From Toxonevra muliebris (lineage: Eukaryota; Arthropoda; Insecta; Diptera; Pallopteridae): a DNA stretch of 64,000 nt. A program made the position numbers and the translations under genes. Position 1 is the first letter of the stretch, and each line of letters begins with the position of its first letter. Under the pieces are notes generated by a model. That model saw only the letters and a list, made by a program, of their open reading frames with translations, made no database searches and was not told where the DNA came from. This document shows positions 37,546 to 50,400 of the stretch, piece by piece. The stretch is from assembly GCA_963691655.1 (NCBI GenBank), contig OY829328.1, positions 85,812,400-85,876,399 on the forward strand, read 5' to 3'.

Positions 37546-38760
37546 AATAAATTAAAAAATGTATGCCTAGTTTTAATTTGTGACAACAAATTAACTCATA
37601 CCAAACACGTGACCATATTATTTAAATTCACCCTATTTTCGAAACATTTTTTAATGCATTTTCGTATGTATGTGTGTTTTTTGTTTTAGCCTTTTTTTCA
37701 GAAATCATTTGAGTAAGTGTCAATACGAAATATTTTTGTATACAAAAAAACTCATTCATTTGACGTTTTTGACACATTGTTGTAATTATTGTTATGTTGT
37801 TATTATATATATATATTTTTTATGATTATTGTTGTTGTTCTGTGGTTATCTTATCTATTATAGTGTGGCAACATTTACACATAACATAAAAATACCAACC
37901 AAAAAAAAAAAAAAAACATACAAAACATTAAATTTTTTCTGTTATTAGAGGAAGAAGACAGAAAGACAGCGAAAGTAAAATAAAGTACCAAAAGTATCAT
38001 TAAAAGTATATTGACTGTAGTTGAACAGACACTAAAGTATGAGTACTTATTAAGTATGTTTTTTAATTATTTTTATATGCTATATACATATACAAAGTAT
38101 CAAAGAGATAGATGGATGGGGCTATCATTACACACTTGAGACCTTATTGAGCTTACACTGAGTTTGAAATTGAACTTTTTAGACTTTTTTTTTTATTTTT
38201 TCGTTAAATTATGCGGAAGTATGAGGAAATTGTAGTACTTACTCGTTGATTTTGAATAGTATATTTAGACTTACAATGTGATATTTCTATTAATTTGTTA
38301 TTAGTTTGTTGAGAATATACTGTTTTTGGGAGAACCCTTTTAGTTATTTTAATACCTTCTTAGATATGTATATATGAATGGGTGTTGAACAGTTATACTG
38401 AATTAATAGTAAAGCATTCAATCAATTTCAATAAAACTTGCTGTTATTGATTGTATTGTTATATCTTTTAAGCTTTTCAATGATATATTAGTTTCTATTT
38501 CAGATAAAATAGTATATAGATAGTTTTAGTATTGTTAGTAAATTGCATAATGTAACAAAATTTCAGTGGATAATATCACAAAAATATATGATTTTCATTT
38601 TGCTATTAAAATATTTAATTATTGCATTAATAATACAAATACGATTAAAATCAATGGAAATACTATTAAAATTAATACAAAACTTAAGCTTGTTTTTATG
38701 ATAATTACTGCTTCACTTTAGAAAATTTCGCATTTGAAAAAAAAGTTTTTTGAGCCCAAA
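37546..38760. other. Non-coding, AT-rich
   Basis: Nothing is recognised beyond a poly-A run (about 37900-37915) and TTG microsatellites. Confidence 0.5.
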
Positions 38761-38769
38761 AAACTCTGA

Positions 38770-39010
38770 TTTGCAAAATTTCAACATAATCGGCCTGCCC
38801 ATAGATGACGCTCCAGTACAAGGAATATTTTTAATTTGCCTCAATTTTTCTAACCTTTGCTCCGAAGCCTCTGTTGAAATATTTTTTTTTAAATAAAAAT
38901 GGATGCCAAAAAAAGATTTCTTGGCATCGGAAATACAGGTATACCAGATTTCTGTAAAATCATCGGTAGGTCTATAGATGGCGCCCAATACAAGAATATA
39001 TTCTTTCCTG
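38770..39010. repeat. Degenerate duplication, period about 173 bp, with TAGATGGCGCC-like words
   Basis: ATAGATGACGCTCCAGTACA (38801) and ATAGATGGCGCCCAATACAA (38974) are related blocks, each followed by GAATAT and preceded by ATCGG and an AAAAT-rich stretch. The 106-codon minus-strand frame across them (38713-39033) carries the duplication but no known domain. Confidence 0.6.
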
Positions 39011-39033
39011 ATTTTGCACATTGGTAAGTGCAA

Positions 39034-40340
39034 GCTGTAAATACATTTGGGATGTTCACAAGGTATCTAATTTGTCATAAATTCGCTCGTTTTTCATACT
39101 AATTTATACGACTGTATACGACAGCTTGTGAACATTCCAATTAAAAGAAAAGTGCTACAACAGCATAATTATTACCACCTGATTTTGTTGAAATTTCCTA
39201 AGGCCAAGGAACTCATTTTTGGCGTTTATTGTAGGCACAAATTTCAGATAACACTGAGAGTTTTTGAAACTTAAACAACAACAGTGTCAACGGGTAAAAT
39301 ACAATATATTATAAATATAGAAATATAGTTTTTGAAGTAAATTTATTTCAGCTTGTTGGTGATGTATCAAGCCTTGTAAATTTTCTTACGATTTATTACT
39401 GTATTTCTTATGCTTGAATCTTACTTATGTATAAAACTGTTTTGAAATTAATTTTCTAAGCTCTTTGAAGAAGTAGTATCAAGTATCAAGTCAGCACCTC
39501 TCTAAATGATGAGATGTCACGAACTTGTGTGTGTGTGTGTCATTTAAAAAAAAAAAAATGAATAAATATTTTTTATGACAATTTCTTATTTAAGCTAAGA
39601 GCTGCTTAATTATTATCTGATTTGCTTGATCACCTGAACGTAGGGTATACATAGTAAATAATAATAAAAAAAAATAAGAAAAAATAAAATCAAAATCTTA
39701 ATAACATCGTAGGGTTTCTTCTCCATACAACAAACAGCCAGGCAGGCAGACAAACAGACAGACAGATAGACAATACATATGTGGCGCGACGACGACGACG
39801 CATGGTTCACATTAGGCGCTTATCGGTTACTCGTCAACAGCAAACAACAGCAGTAGAAGAATCAGAAATAAGCGCGGCGTTTATTGAATGTAGTCAACAA
39901 GTTTTTTTTTTTTTGGTATTTTTTCTGTTCACTGTATAACTGGTGAACTGGTTTTCTTAGTAGTAACTCAAAGTTTCTGCGAGTTCTGTGCGCTTTTTTT
40001 TTTGCGGACTTTTAGTGTTTTTTTTCTTTCTCACAAATTAAACATATTATTAATTATATTATCGTATGCCAGTTGACTTTGAGGGGGGAAAAAATAAGTG
40101 AAATACCCTACGAATAAAATCATATCTCATTTGTTTTGGTTTTTTTTTTCTGTTGCTGTCTGCTGCTGCTACTTTGCAAACTCAGTGATTTCTTTTAGGT
40201 TATTAAAAATTTTTGGTAAACCAAAAATCAAAGAAGAAGTAGTGGTAGAAAGAAAAAGAAACTGACAAATGAAACGCTAAAAAAAAATATACAAAGTTCA
40301 ATTTCAGAGTTTGTGGTTTTTCTGATTTTGTATACGAGTT
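39034..40340. other. Non-coding; possible Kank upstream regulatory region
   Basis: This includes a (GT)n run at 39526-39540, GACA/GACGAC microsatellites (39745-39800), a GC-richer segment at 39780-39890 and a good splice acceptor look-alike (TGATTTCTTTTAG) ending at about 40198. No coding frame is supported. Confidence 0.4.
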
Positions 40341-40390
40341 ACGAGTTTTAGTCAGATTTGAACGTATTTGGTGTGCGGAGTGTCAATGGC
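40323..40390 (+). promoter_or_regulatory. Candidate TATA-less core promoter (Inr with DPE-like match)
   Basis: TTAGTCAGATT gives an initiator-like TCAGATT with A+1 at 40354. TGTCA at +28 to +32 matches four of five positions of the fly DPE (RGWYV). It lies about 970 bp upstream of the Kank ATG. Such short matches occur by chance, so the call is weak. Confidence 0.22.
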
Positions 40391-40799
40391 GATTGTGTTG
40401 ACGATTGTCGATTTAATAGCATTTTAAAGTGGCATTAATGTGTAGTGTAATAGAAAATTGAAACGCTAAAAAAAGTTTTAAAAATCAAAAAAATGCAGAA
40501 AAATAATAAAAAAAAATTTGAATGAAAAAAATTTACATCTATTGCAAAAATGTGAAAAATGCAAAATGTCAATTGCTGAATAATAAAAAAGTGAAATATT
40601 CAGTGTGCAAATGCCTTGTAATCTTTTTTGCAAAATTGTCTTAATCACTTCCGGTTTATACCAAGTAAGACACAAAAATGCTTGAAATTGTTGTTCTTTA
40701 GATCTGACTAATTGTTATTTCCATCGCAACTTTGTTTTTTTTTCGTGCTATCTTAATTTTGTTACGTAGTTTTTATACTAATTAAATTAAAAGAAAATA

Positions 40800-41233
40800 C
40801 AGTTGAACTTCGATTAACCGTAATGTTCGAGAACGAACTCGAAAATCAAGAAGCCCGTTCGATGGAATTACCCTTTTTTCTTTGCTAGTTTTCAAGGACA
40901 TGCATTTTATTTTTTATTTTTATTTAACTAATTATTGTTCGATTTTTCGCTGACCAAACAAAACTAATAACAATGAAATTCGTTTCATTATTATAGAAAT
41001 ACGAATAAAGGGATTTTTCGAATATGTTTGTAAAAGCGTTACAACTTTTACGTTACAGACTTTTTCCATCACGGATAATAGAGTTAATATTCTTAATATT
41101 ATTTGAGTAACGTGGTGAGCCTAAAGTGGCATACACTGTGACCTGAAAGATCAGTTAATTAAGGTAAAAAGAGAAAACAACAATATTTTAAATTTACCGG
41201 TTATTAGAATTACAAATAATCGACGTTCAACTG
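40800..41233. mobile_element. pogo/Tigger-like MITE just upstream of the Kank start codon
   Basis: The left end CAGTTGAACTTCGATTAACC (40800) and the inverse of the right end, CAGTTGAACGTCGATTA (from 41233), differ at one base over the first 17. TA dinucleotides flank both ends (40798-40799 and 41234-41235). CAG ends plus TA target duplications fit the Tc1-mariner/pogo group. At 434 bp with no transposase frame it is non-autonomous. It lies in the presumed 5' UTR or proximal promoter of Kank, ending 87 bp before the ATG at 41321. Confidence 0.8.
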
Positions 41234-41320
41234 TATACCTAATAACAACAACAATTTTTCCGGGAAAAGATTTAATTAAAAAATATTATCAACAAATATA
41301 AAAAAAGAAGAAATTCCAAT

Positions 41321-41466
41321 ATGAGTGGTAGTGCTTCAGATGGCGAAAACAGCTACAAAAATAACAACAAATATAAATGCGATGAATCAAAATTATGGGC
41401 AAATTTCGATGAAAAAATTAAAGAACTCTCACCGACCGAACAGCAGGCGGTGAAAAAATTTTGGAG
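41321..41466 (+). CDS. Kank: Kank coding exon 1
   Basis: ATG AGT GGT opens a 48-codon exon ending TTT TGG AG, followed by donor GTAAAT. The peptide (MSGSASDGENS... then an acidic/basic FDEKIKELSP helix) is hydrophilic and has no signal sequence. Read through, the exon would stop at once (AGG TAA), so splicing is needed. The context AATTCCAATATG is an acceptable fly start. Confidence 0.8.
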
Positions 41467-44400
41467 GTAAATATCGAAAAGTAAATAATGCAATCATTTT
41501 CATTTTTAAGAAGGTAGTTGCACAAAAATATATGATATTAAAAGATTTAAGAGCTGGTTTTCCAAGAGCTGAAAAAGAATATTATGGAATATTTTTGGGC
41601 AACTACTTACCCTCTTAAATGACTGGAATCGATTTTTGTCCTATTTGATTTCTTCATACCAAAATCTGTTATTTTTTATTGAAAAGTTTTTTTCAGGAAA
41701 TAAAGAAATTGGTGTGGATCGGCCACATTTTGTGCAGATAAAATGATGGCATTTGAAGAAGCGCTTTTGACTGGAAGTCGAAAGAAAGACTAACTAACTA
41801 ATATCTGGGGAAAGCTTTTTAGATACCACCGCCCCTTATCAGTTGTATCGAAGTCAGATAAGGTGGTCTTTATTTAAGATTGAAATTTAGCGATTTTTAA
41901 TAGGAAATAGGACATATTTGTTTTGAAAACCATTTATGACATAAATTTTTCCAAGCTTCATAGAACTAATCAACGGATGGAGTGAAGATTTTTAATATTA
42001 ACTTTGCAACTAAACACAAAAAAATGTTTCAACAACTTAACCCAGATATGCCCATTGTCCTATATGTAGGTCACTTCAGATATGTTTGATTTTGATTAAA
42101 TGAGAAATTTAATCACTTTTGAGGGCATGTAAAATTAGAAAAATTTTCAATCTAAATGATGTAGAAATTAAAGTCTTTGTAGGTAAAGCTGTGAACTACT
42201 GAAATGAAAACAAATATTACCAATTGAAAGACATTTCTCTTCCTCAGAGACAAAATTTCATAAGTATCCAAAAAATTATAAAGAAAAATTAAAACTAAAC
42301 AAGTGATTTTTTTAAACAAAGTATTTTTTCGTGTTTAATTTACGAAACAAAAAAAAAGGCGGAACCTCAAATTTATCACAATTTGATATAATTCTTCTTC
42401 TTTTTTCAACCAAATTATTATTTCTTATGAGAAATAGGGTAAAATATAATTAAGGCGAAGAGAGGAAGAAGTAAAAATTGGTATCTTCTTCATTTATTTA
42501 AAGAAACAATCAAAATTAATTATGACACACTTCGGGAAATCAAATAAAATGAATAATGACAAACGCATGTAAAATGCCAACAAACAAAATATAAATAAAC
42601 CAAAAATATACCTACGTATTTCCAAACTTATATACCAAAAGACAAACCATCAGGCAAATACCAATATACATAGTTAGACAGATGGACGGACAGACAGCTG
42701 GATAGTGAAGCACTTTGAAGTGATGTTCTTGTTGTTTTTTTTTTTTTTTGCTTTTAGTTGATGGTGATGGTGGCGTTTTTATTATTTGCTAGTGGTGTTT
42801 TTGATGTGTTGCTGCTGCTTTGCTGCTGTTATTGTTGTTGCTGTTGTTCACAGTATTGTAAAGATGCAAGCATTTCTCCAGCAACAATTAGAACAAGAAC
42901 AACAGCAACAGCTAAATGAAAAAAAAGTTCACAAATGAGGTGAACTATTTTTTTTTATTTTTTTCTTCTTGAATACTTTATTGCTTTTTTGAGCCTTTCA
43001 AATAAAACGAGATTTTTGTGGATTTTGTGAGGTTTTATTTTTGAAATATAATAACGAAAAAAAACAACAACAATATATTTCAAAGAAATGCAGCGCATCA
43101 ACCAAATGAAAATAATAAAGGGGGAGCTGCAGCAACAACAATGCAGTAGTGCTTAAACTGCTGACATTTTGATATATTTTTTAAAAAATATGTATAATTT
43201 TTTCTTTGCTTCATCATGATTGCACATATATAAAATTTAATTTTGAAACAAGTGTTTTGGAATAATTTTTTTTTAAAAAAAAGAAGAAAACTGCTTTGTT
43301 TTTGGAAAGAAGAAACAATAACACAAAATATGTATTTGCTTCTTGATATTCTTCTTTGCGTAGAGGGGGAAGAAAAACTTGGTCACATAGTTTATTTTTA
43401 AAATTTTTTAGATTTATATACGTGTAAAATATGAGCGCACATCAGCATAAAACTTAAATAAGAAAATTATATTTTTGGTATTGGAAAATATTTAGTTTGT
43501 TTTATTGTAGAGTAGTGAAAATAGAAATCGCGCGATTTCTGCGTTTGTAAAATGCGATTTTGAAGCGATTTTTATAGCAGTTGCGAAATTTATGCGATTT
43601 TGAAGTGGATTTTAAATATAATTGAAATTTAAATACAATCAAACTGTGATTTCTATAAAACATATAAAACAATCGAATAAAAATACATTTGTTTTATTAT
43701 TTGAATGCGATTTTTGAAGATAACTACAGTAATGCGATTTTGAGAAGAACTTGAAATTTGAATGCAATCAGACTGTAATTTTTTGAGTTTTCAATTAAAA
43801 TATATGTATGAAACTTTGTTGATATTTACTTTTTTAAAACCAATTAATTAAAAATACACTGATCTCTTTTGTTTTTGTTTCGATGACAAATGCGGCAAAA
43901 GCGATTTTTAACACTATTTTTAAATAAACTTTAAATTTTTATGTAATCAAACAATTAATTAATATAAACAAACATATACTTATGCCATAAAGAAGTCAAA
44001 TAAAAATGAACTATGTGTTATGATATAGAAGCGGCTCGGAAGCGATTTTTAACAAAAAGAAGGAAACGCGATATTAAAAGCGGGTTTTAAATGAACAAAG
44101 CGGTTTAAAATAAAAAAACATCCTATACTTTTTATAAAACAATAAAAAAAAACATGAATTGATTTGTTGTTTTTGAAGCGACTCTAGAGCGATTTTTTAT
44201 ACAAATGAGAAACGCGATTTTTAAAGCGGTTTTTAACAAAACTCCAAAGAACATTAATTTTTACAACTTTCATGAACCAGAAGTTCTTAAAGAACAATCA
44301 AATTAAAATGCAATTATGTGTTAAATCCTTGAAGCGAATCTAACGCGATTTATCTCATACAAATGCACAAACGCGATTTTAAAAGCGGCTTTGTTAGTGT

Positions 44401-47400
44401 CGCTATGAAGTGTGTGCGATTTGCAAAAATTTTTGTTTGTGCTTTGAACTTGAGATTAAGAAAAACATCTTATTTGATAATATTACTGAGGAATTTTTTT
44501 TTTTGAGAAATAAAATTACATATTATGGAAAATCCTTTCAATGTTTTCACATGACATTTTCGTTTTAGTTTAAAAAGTCAATGTAAAAAATTTATATCAT
44601 GATGTCGACAATAATGATACTGATAATAATAATGACTAGTGCCCTTCTGTCTCGAATGTTTTTCTTTTCTCGTTTTTATGTTATGCCCTTATGCTAAATT
44701 TAAGACCATAATTTGTGTGTGTAGATTTCAGCTGCCACATCATGCAATTAATTATGAAAAATTCATAAAAAAATGTTCATATGAAATTAAATGAAAAGGA
44801 AAAGAAAAACATCTTGCCGCTTATGATGCATGTTTTTGGTGTTGAATGATGCATGTTAATGTTGCAGTCATGCAGCAGCATGCAACATGTTTCTTCTTTT
44901 TCTAATTAAAAAAAATTAAGTTTTACTTTTTAGTTTTTTTCTCTGTTTTTCGTTTATTTTGTTTCAAAATGAATAATCATTTTTAATAATGTTTTATATT
45001 TTCTTTTTCATATATTTTCAGGTCTGTTGTAATGCGTACACCGCGTGTGTTTGGTGAAGAAAATGGTAAGTTCTATTGTATATAAATATTTATATGTTGA
45101 CTATATAGAAATTATGAAAAAGTTATTAAGCGCATTATGAAAAAATTATAAAACGCCGTAATAGATTATTTTTTTCTCAAAACTGAATAAAAGTATATAT
45201 TTGTCCAGAACTTGTAGAAAATAACTAAAAACCTATTTATGTCAAAACAAGCCTACTAAAATTAACAAAATGTGAATAAAATTTTGACTGGGTTTACTTT
45301 TCATTTCATAGAATTTGGAGATAAATGATAAGGTTTATTAAAAATTTTGGATTTTTCGATTTTCTTCTTCAAATAGTGCTACATATTTATATAATATATG
45401 ATTACAGTACTCAAAGAGTCTCCATCTATCTAAACTCTAATTGACGGTATTATTGAAGATTTACCATTGCAGTTTATTTTTCTGAAATTTGTAGAAATTT
45501 CTTATGGTAGCCATGGTGAGAAGTGCGTGAACTACTGCGCCGAATGCGTGGGTTCAATTCCCAGAAAGGTTGAAAAACTTTATGTAGAAATTATTCTTCT
45601 CATGGTTGAGGATTACTTAAGCCTGTCGCATTACTTACTTCGAATTATAAAAAAATTATGTCAAGGTCAAAAATATTTTTCATATACTTAATACGTATAC
45701 AGCACGTAGGTATTTTGCCATAAACAGTCATATCAATTTATTATGAATGAAATCTTAAAAAAAATTTATGAATGAATGCCTTCAAAACTTTATAAAAATA
45801 TTGAAAGTAAAATAAAACAAAAACTAAAAACAAAAATCCAAAAATAGAATAAAATTAATGTGAAAGTATTGTATTATTTTTCATTAATGTCAACAAGCAA
45901 TAAATAAAAATATAAAAAAAAATACCAATCTACCTATAACATTTATTACTAGTACTAATAATATTTGCAGAGGCGTCTTTGACTAAATTAACGAGTGGTA
46001 TAGGACCCTTTTGGTATAGTTAAGTTGAAATTAAATAGAATACTTTAAACGATTCGATTAGAATTCAAAATTAAATACGCCTAAAAAATTTTGGATTGTG
46101 TCAGTCTCAAGAGCTAATTTAGCCAGTCTCTTGGAATTTTTAACCCTGAATCTAAATTTGACCACAGCGTTTTGCGATTTTTCTGTAAATTTTTTTTTTT
46201 GTTTTCATTTTAGATTTTTCTTTTACTTCTCTTTGGAATTTTTCGCACTTTTGAATGGGATACTTACAATATCCTAACCAATGGAAGAATTTTGTGAAAT
46301 TTTAAAAATTTAGTCCGAATCAAGAAGAAAAATGAGTACTTACCGTAGAATTTCTGGCACTGAACCCAAGAATTTTTACGAAAATTCAAATTGTGAATGA
46401 GAAATGAAGCTTAATTGTAAAGCTAATGCGATTTGCTGGACTTAAATGAAATTTTGACCTTTAAGGTTGGAATATCTCAAAGCTCTGACGTGGTAGAACA
46501 ACTTTGCTATCTGATTTAGGTTCAGTGCCTGCGAGAAATGTCTATTGAAATTCTTAGGTCTAAAAAGTTCTATTAGGTCTAGTTGAATATTAGAAAACTC
46601 GGACTGGTTTACAATTTTTTACCACGTTTAACCCATTTTTATGCCTCACGTCAAATTAAGTTTTTTAAAATTAATTTTCCGGTATTCTAAACATTTTTTT
46701 TATTTCAGATTAGCAACGTATTAAATACAAATTCAAGAGAGTGATTTCTATTTAATTTTATTAACCCAGTAATGCCTAGCGGTGCCATATGACACCTTGT
46801 CGCTGAGCCAGGTTCAAAAACGATTTTTTTCTCAAGTTACTTTCTTGATCTATCTACTTTGGTACCCGCTCGTTCTTAATGGGTTAACCATTTACTGTAT
46901 TTTTCTACTGCAAAGAGATTTATTTGAACCTCATTTTACTTACCTTGGCTAGCATGATTTCAATATTTTTTATTTTGAAATTTCATTGAGAGTGTATCAT
47001 AATATAACTTAACCAACATCCCCTCTCCGAAAACTTCACATTGAAGCCTCTGTGTATGGCAAATAAAGTTTAATACAACTATTTATACATAAAAAAAAGT
47101 AGTAGGTGCGATTTAATACGTTCGTTTATGTAATAACAACAAAAACAATAATAATATTAATGATAATAGTAAATGCATTGCGTAAATTGATTTTTTATTG
47201 ATTGAGTTTGTTTGTAATATTGAAAATAATATTCAAGCTGTTGATTTTTGATTAACACAATACAGAGTCATGGCCATGGCCATTATATGAAAATCAAACA
47301 ATAACAAATAAATAACCAAATAAATAAACAAATAACTAAAAAAAAGCAAATAAATAAGCTAGACTTACAAAATCAAACGTTCACCCACATATGTATGACA

Positions 47401-50400
47401 GATACTTGAAACACCAGCAACAATAACAAACAAAAGTAAGTAGTTGAAATGTTGTTAGTATTGAGAATTGAAAATGCTAAGTAGACAATTAAAATAAATT
47501 AAGCAAATATTTAAAAGGTTATTGAACGCGCTCCATTCATACACACAAAATAAAAAGGTCAACAATTTTTAACACATAAACTTTACACTAAAGTGATTTT
47601 TACTTGACACTTTCAAATTGAAAATTACTATGCAATTCAACTACAACTATTTAACAACCACTGTCTACAACTTGAGCTTTTGTATTTATCTACAATGCAG
47701 CAACATGCCATTATGCACACACGCCCACAACAGACACACTCTCATATCCGCTGTCAAATGCTTTCAGCTTAACTAAAAAAAAAAAACATTCAACTAAACT
47801 AAAACTGGCTTAAAACGAAACAGTTAATTAAAAAATGTTTATTAACTCTTTTGGTAACTTGTGGAACACATGCATAACTTCGAGAGTACAAATGCGTGGA
47901 AGCTGCTGCTGCCTGCTGCTGTTGGGGCAGCAAATGTTGCAACCACAGCCGAAAAAGCCAAAAACTCATCAATTTCAATTTGAATTTGATGCTGTTGCAG
48001 CTATTTCTTTCCGCCTTAATTGAAATGTCTGAAATTTTCTTTCTGGTATGTATGTGTGTGTGTGTGTGTGTGTAGCATTTAAAAATAGGCATTTTAGTTA
48101 AAAAGGCGTTCACCTTTTATGAAAGTGCCAATAAATTGCTGTTGTTTTTGTATTGTTGCTGCTGTTGTTGTGGTTGTTGTTTGCAATCAATATATGTTTT
48201 CATTTTGTTTTGTCATAACTCGTAACTGTTTATTGCAGTTTTCCTTCATAAAATTTGTGTTTTTTTGTTTAGTCTACCACTTGGCTATGTTTATCTGAGT
48301 ATGTGTGTGTGTGAAAGTCTGTGTGTGGGTTGTTTGCAATGACATTAAAATTACAGCAAAAAAAAAAAAAAACTAGCAACATAAAATGTCATTTTGACAA
48401 TTTTGCAAATTTTTTTTTTTCATCTATAGAGTAATTGGTAAAAATATGGGCTCCAAAATTATTACCTGATTATTCCAGCCGATAAATTCATATATAATCG
48501 AAAACATTTTTAATCAAACTTTTTTACTATTTTTCAAGTTATCACACATTAAGCATTAATTACTAACTAAAACTTACCAATTGTGCACGGAAAAATAACG
48601 CCATAATATGCGAAAGTGTTCCTCAATGGCTTACAGAAATTGCTACCTAAAATTTCACCCATACTTACTTTTGGACTTTCACAATCCCTTCAATATGGTA
48701 TAAGGGCCCCCGAATATAGTAGGAGAAACACATCCAAACCATCTGACTTTTTGGAAACATGACCATTTTCGCGGCACAGTTAACCTTGCATCGCTCTCCA
48801 TCTGAGCGACTCACATACCAAAGATTATTCGCGCATAAGAAATTAAGCTTGATTTGCCCGATCATATAACTTTTCTCCAATCTTCGAGAGTCCATCCAAT
48901 TGCTGTAGTTTTTAGTCCATGCCAGGCTATTTGTTTCTGTCCATTTCGTCAATAACAGCTCCTATACAGACCGAGCTCTCTTTGCCTTCTGCTTAAGTTC
49001 TCGACACTTATATTCAGGTTGTAATAGTTCTTCAGCTCAATTCTTATTATCACTGCATTTTTGGACCGTTATTATGCCTAACCTTCGGGTTATGCCATTT
49101 GGTCTCGTATTTATCTGTCGTAGTCCTCTTGAGCCTTTAATCCTTTTAAACAGTAGAATGTGAGCATCACATTTCTTTAGCTATTTGACTTTATGTCACT
49201 TCTTGAGCCTTCAGATTCTTTGCAGTCTCCTTCGAAAATCTTTCTTTTCGCCAAACAAGCGCAATAAAAAATACATTCTCAAAACATAAACAAGGGAATC
49301 TCTTTTATAAAGGAAGGAAAGTTTGTTCTAAGTTACGAAATTTTAGTACGATTTTCATGGCCACCAGTGTTAAAAAAAACCAACAGTTGAACCAATTGCT
49401 GTAGTTGTAAATATCCGATCCTCACAACTATCGATTAGTGTCGTTTTCTTTTGAGCAGATCCCAGTTAATGAGTTTCGCTCTTTTTTAGGACTGATCAGC
49501 CTAGTTGTAATATTCAATACTTTGACTTGAATTTTGGATAGACGTGATGGGTTTTGGATTTTACGCATTGTTATAAACTATCCAAAGAATTTTTATGTGC
49601 CAATCTTAGAGTGATAGCAGCTGTTTCAATATGAGTTTGATTAAAGTAATCAACTTGTAGAGAGTATATATATGTGAAAGCTATTTCACTTTCTATAATT
49701 CTGCGATTGACCATTCCTGCTGTTTCCAATCTAGAAATAATCCACCCTCACATTATAATTTCCCAACGGGAAATTTAGAGCGCTACCCAAAAAAGCTGTT
49801 TGAGAGCCCTCTTTTTGTGCTCTCGTGAACGCTAGTAAGAGGAAAATTTAAAGCGCGCACATTGAGCTTTCCGGAAGCAATTTTAAAGTATGCAAAAAAG
49901 AATTTCCAAGGGGAAACTCTCAAACGAAAGTACAGAAAAGTGTAAGTAAAGAAGCCCTTTTGAAGCGCTTCGCTTTCCATTAGGTTATTACGTTCTATAA
50001 TTGTAACGAATACATTTACATATATCTTAACACTTACCAAATATGCATGAATATTTCATAATGAAGGTGTCAATTAGGCGTTGCGCCGGAATTTAACAAT
50101 TATACCTTATTCGTAAACTGTTAAGCTGTTGACGTTGCAAATTTGTTTATCTGCATAAATAAATTTTTGTTTTTTTTTTTTTTGCGCTCTCATTGCAATA
50201 GAAAATTATTAGTTAGTTACATTAATTTTACTGTATTTTTTTTTTTTACATACAATGTGTAGTGTAATAAATTTTATTCCATTAAGTTTTTGTTGTTGTG
50301 GGTGCAAGCTGCATACGTATGTGATGTGGAAAATAGTTGGGCGTTAATTGACCTACATACTCGTGCACATAGATATGTCTTACTTTGAATTATGTGTGAT

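Noticed and set aside
38713..39033. 106-codon minus-strand frame with YRPTDDF and RPIMLKF segments
   Set aside because: It follows a 173-bp duplicated repeat and matches no domain; treated as repeat-derived.
45500..45590. Functional tRNA gene
   Set aside because: Only the B box and a weak A box are present; no acceptor stem or anticodon arm could be paired.
47799..48113. 104-codon minus-strand frame with His-Thr and Gln-Ala repeats
   Set aside because: Produced by (TG)n and CTG microsatellites inside Kank intron 2; the other strand is also open.
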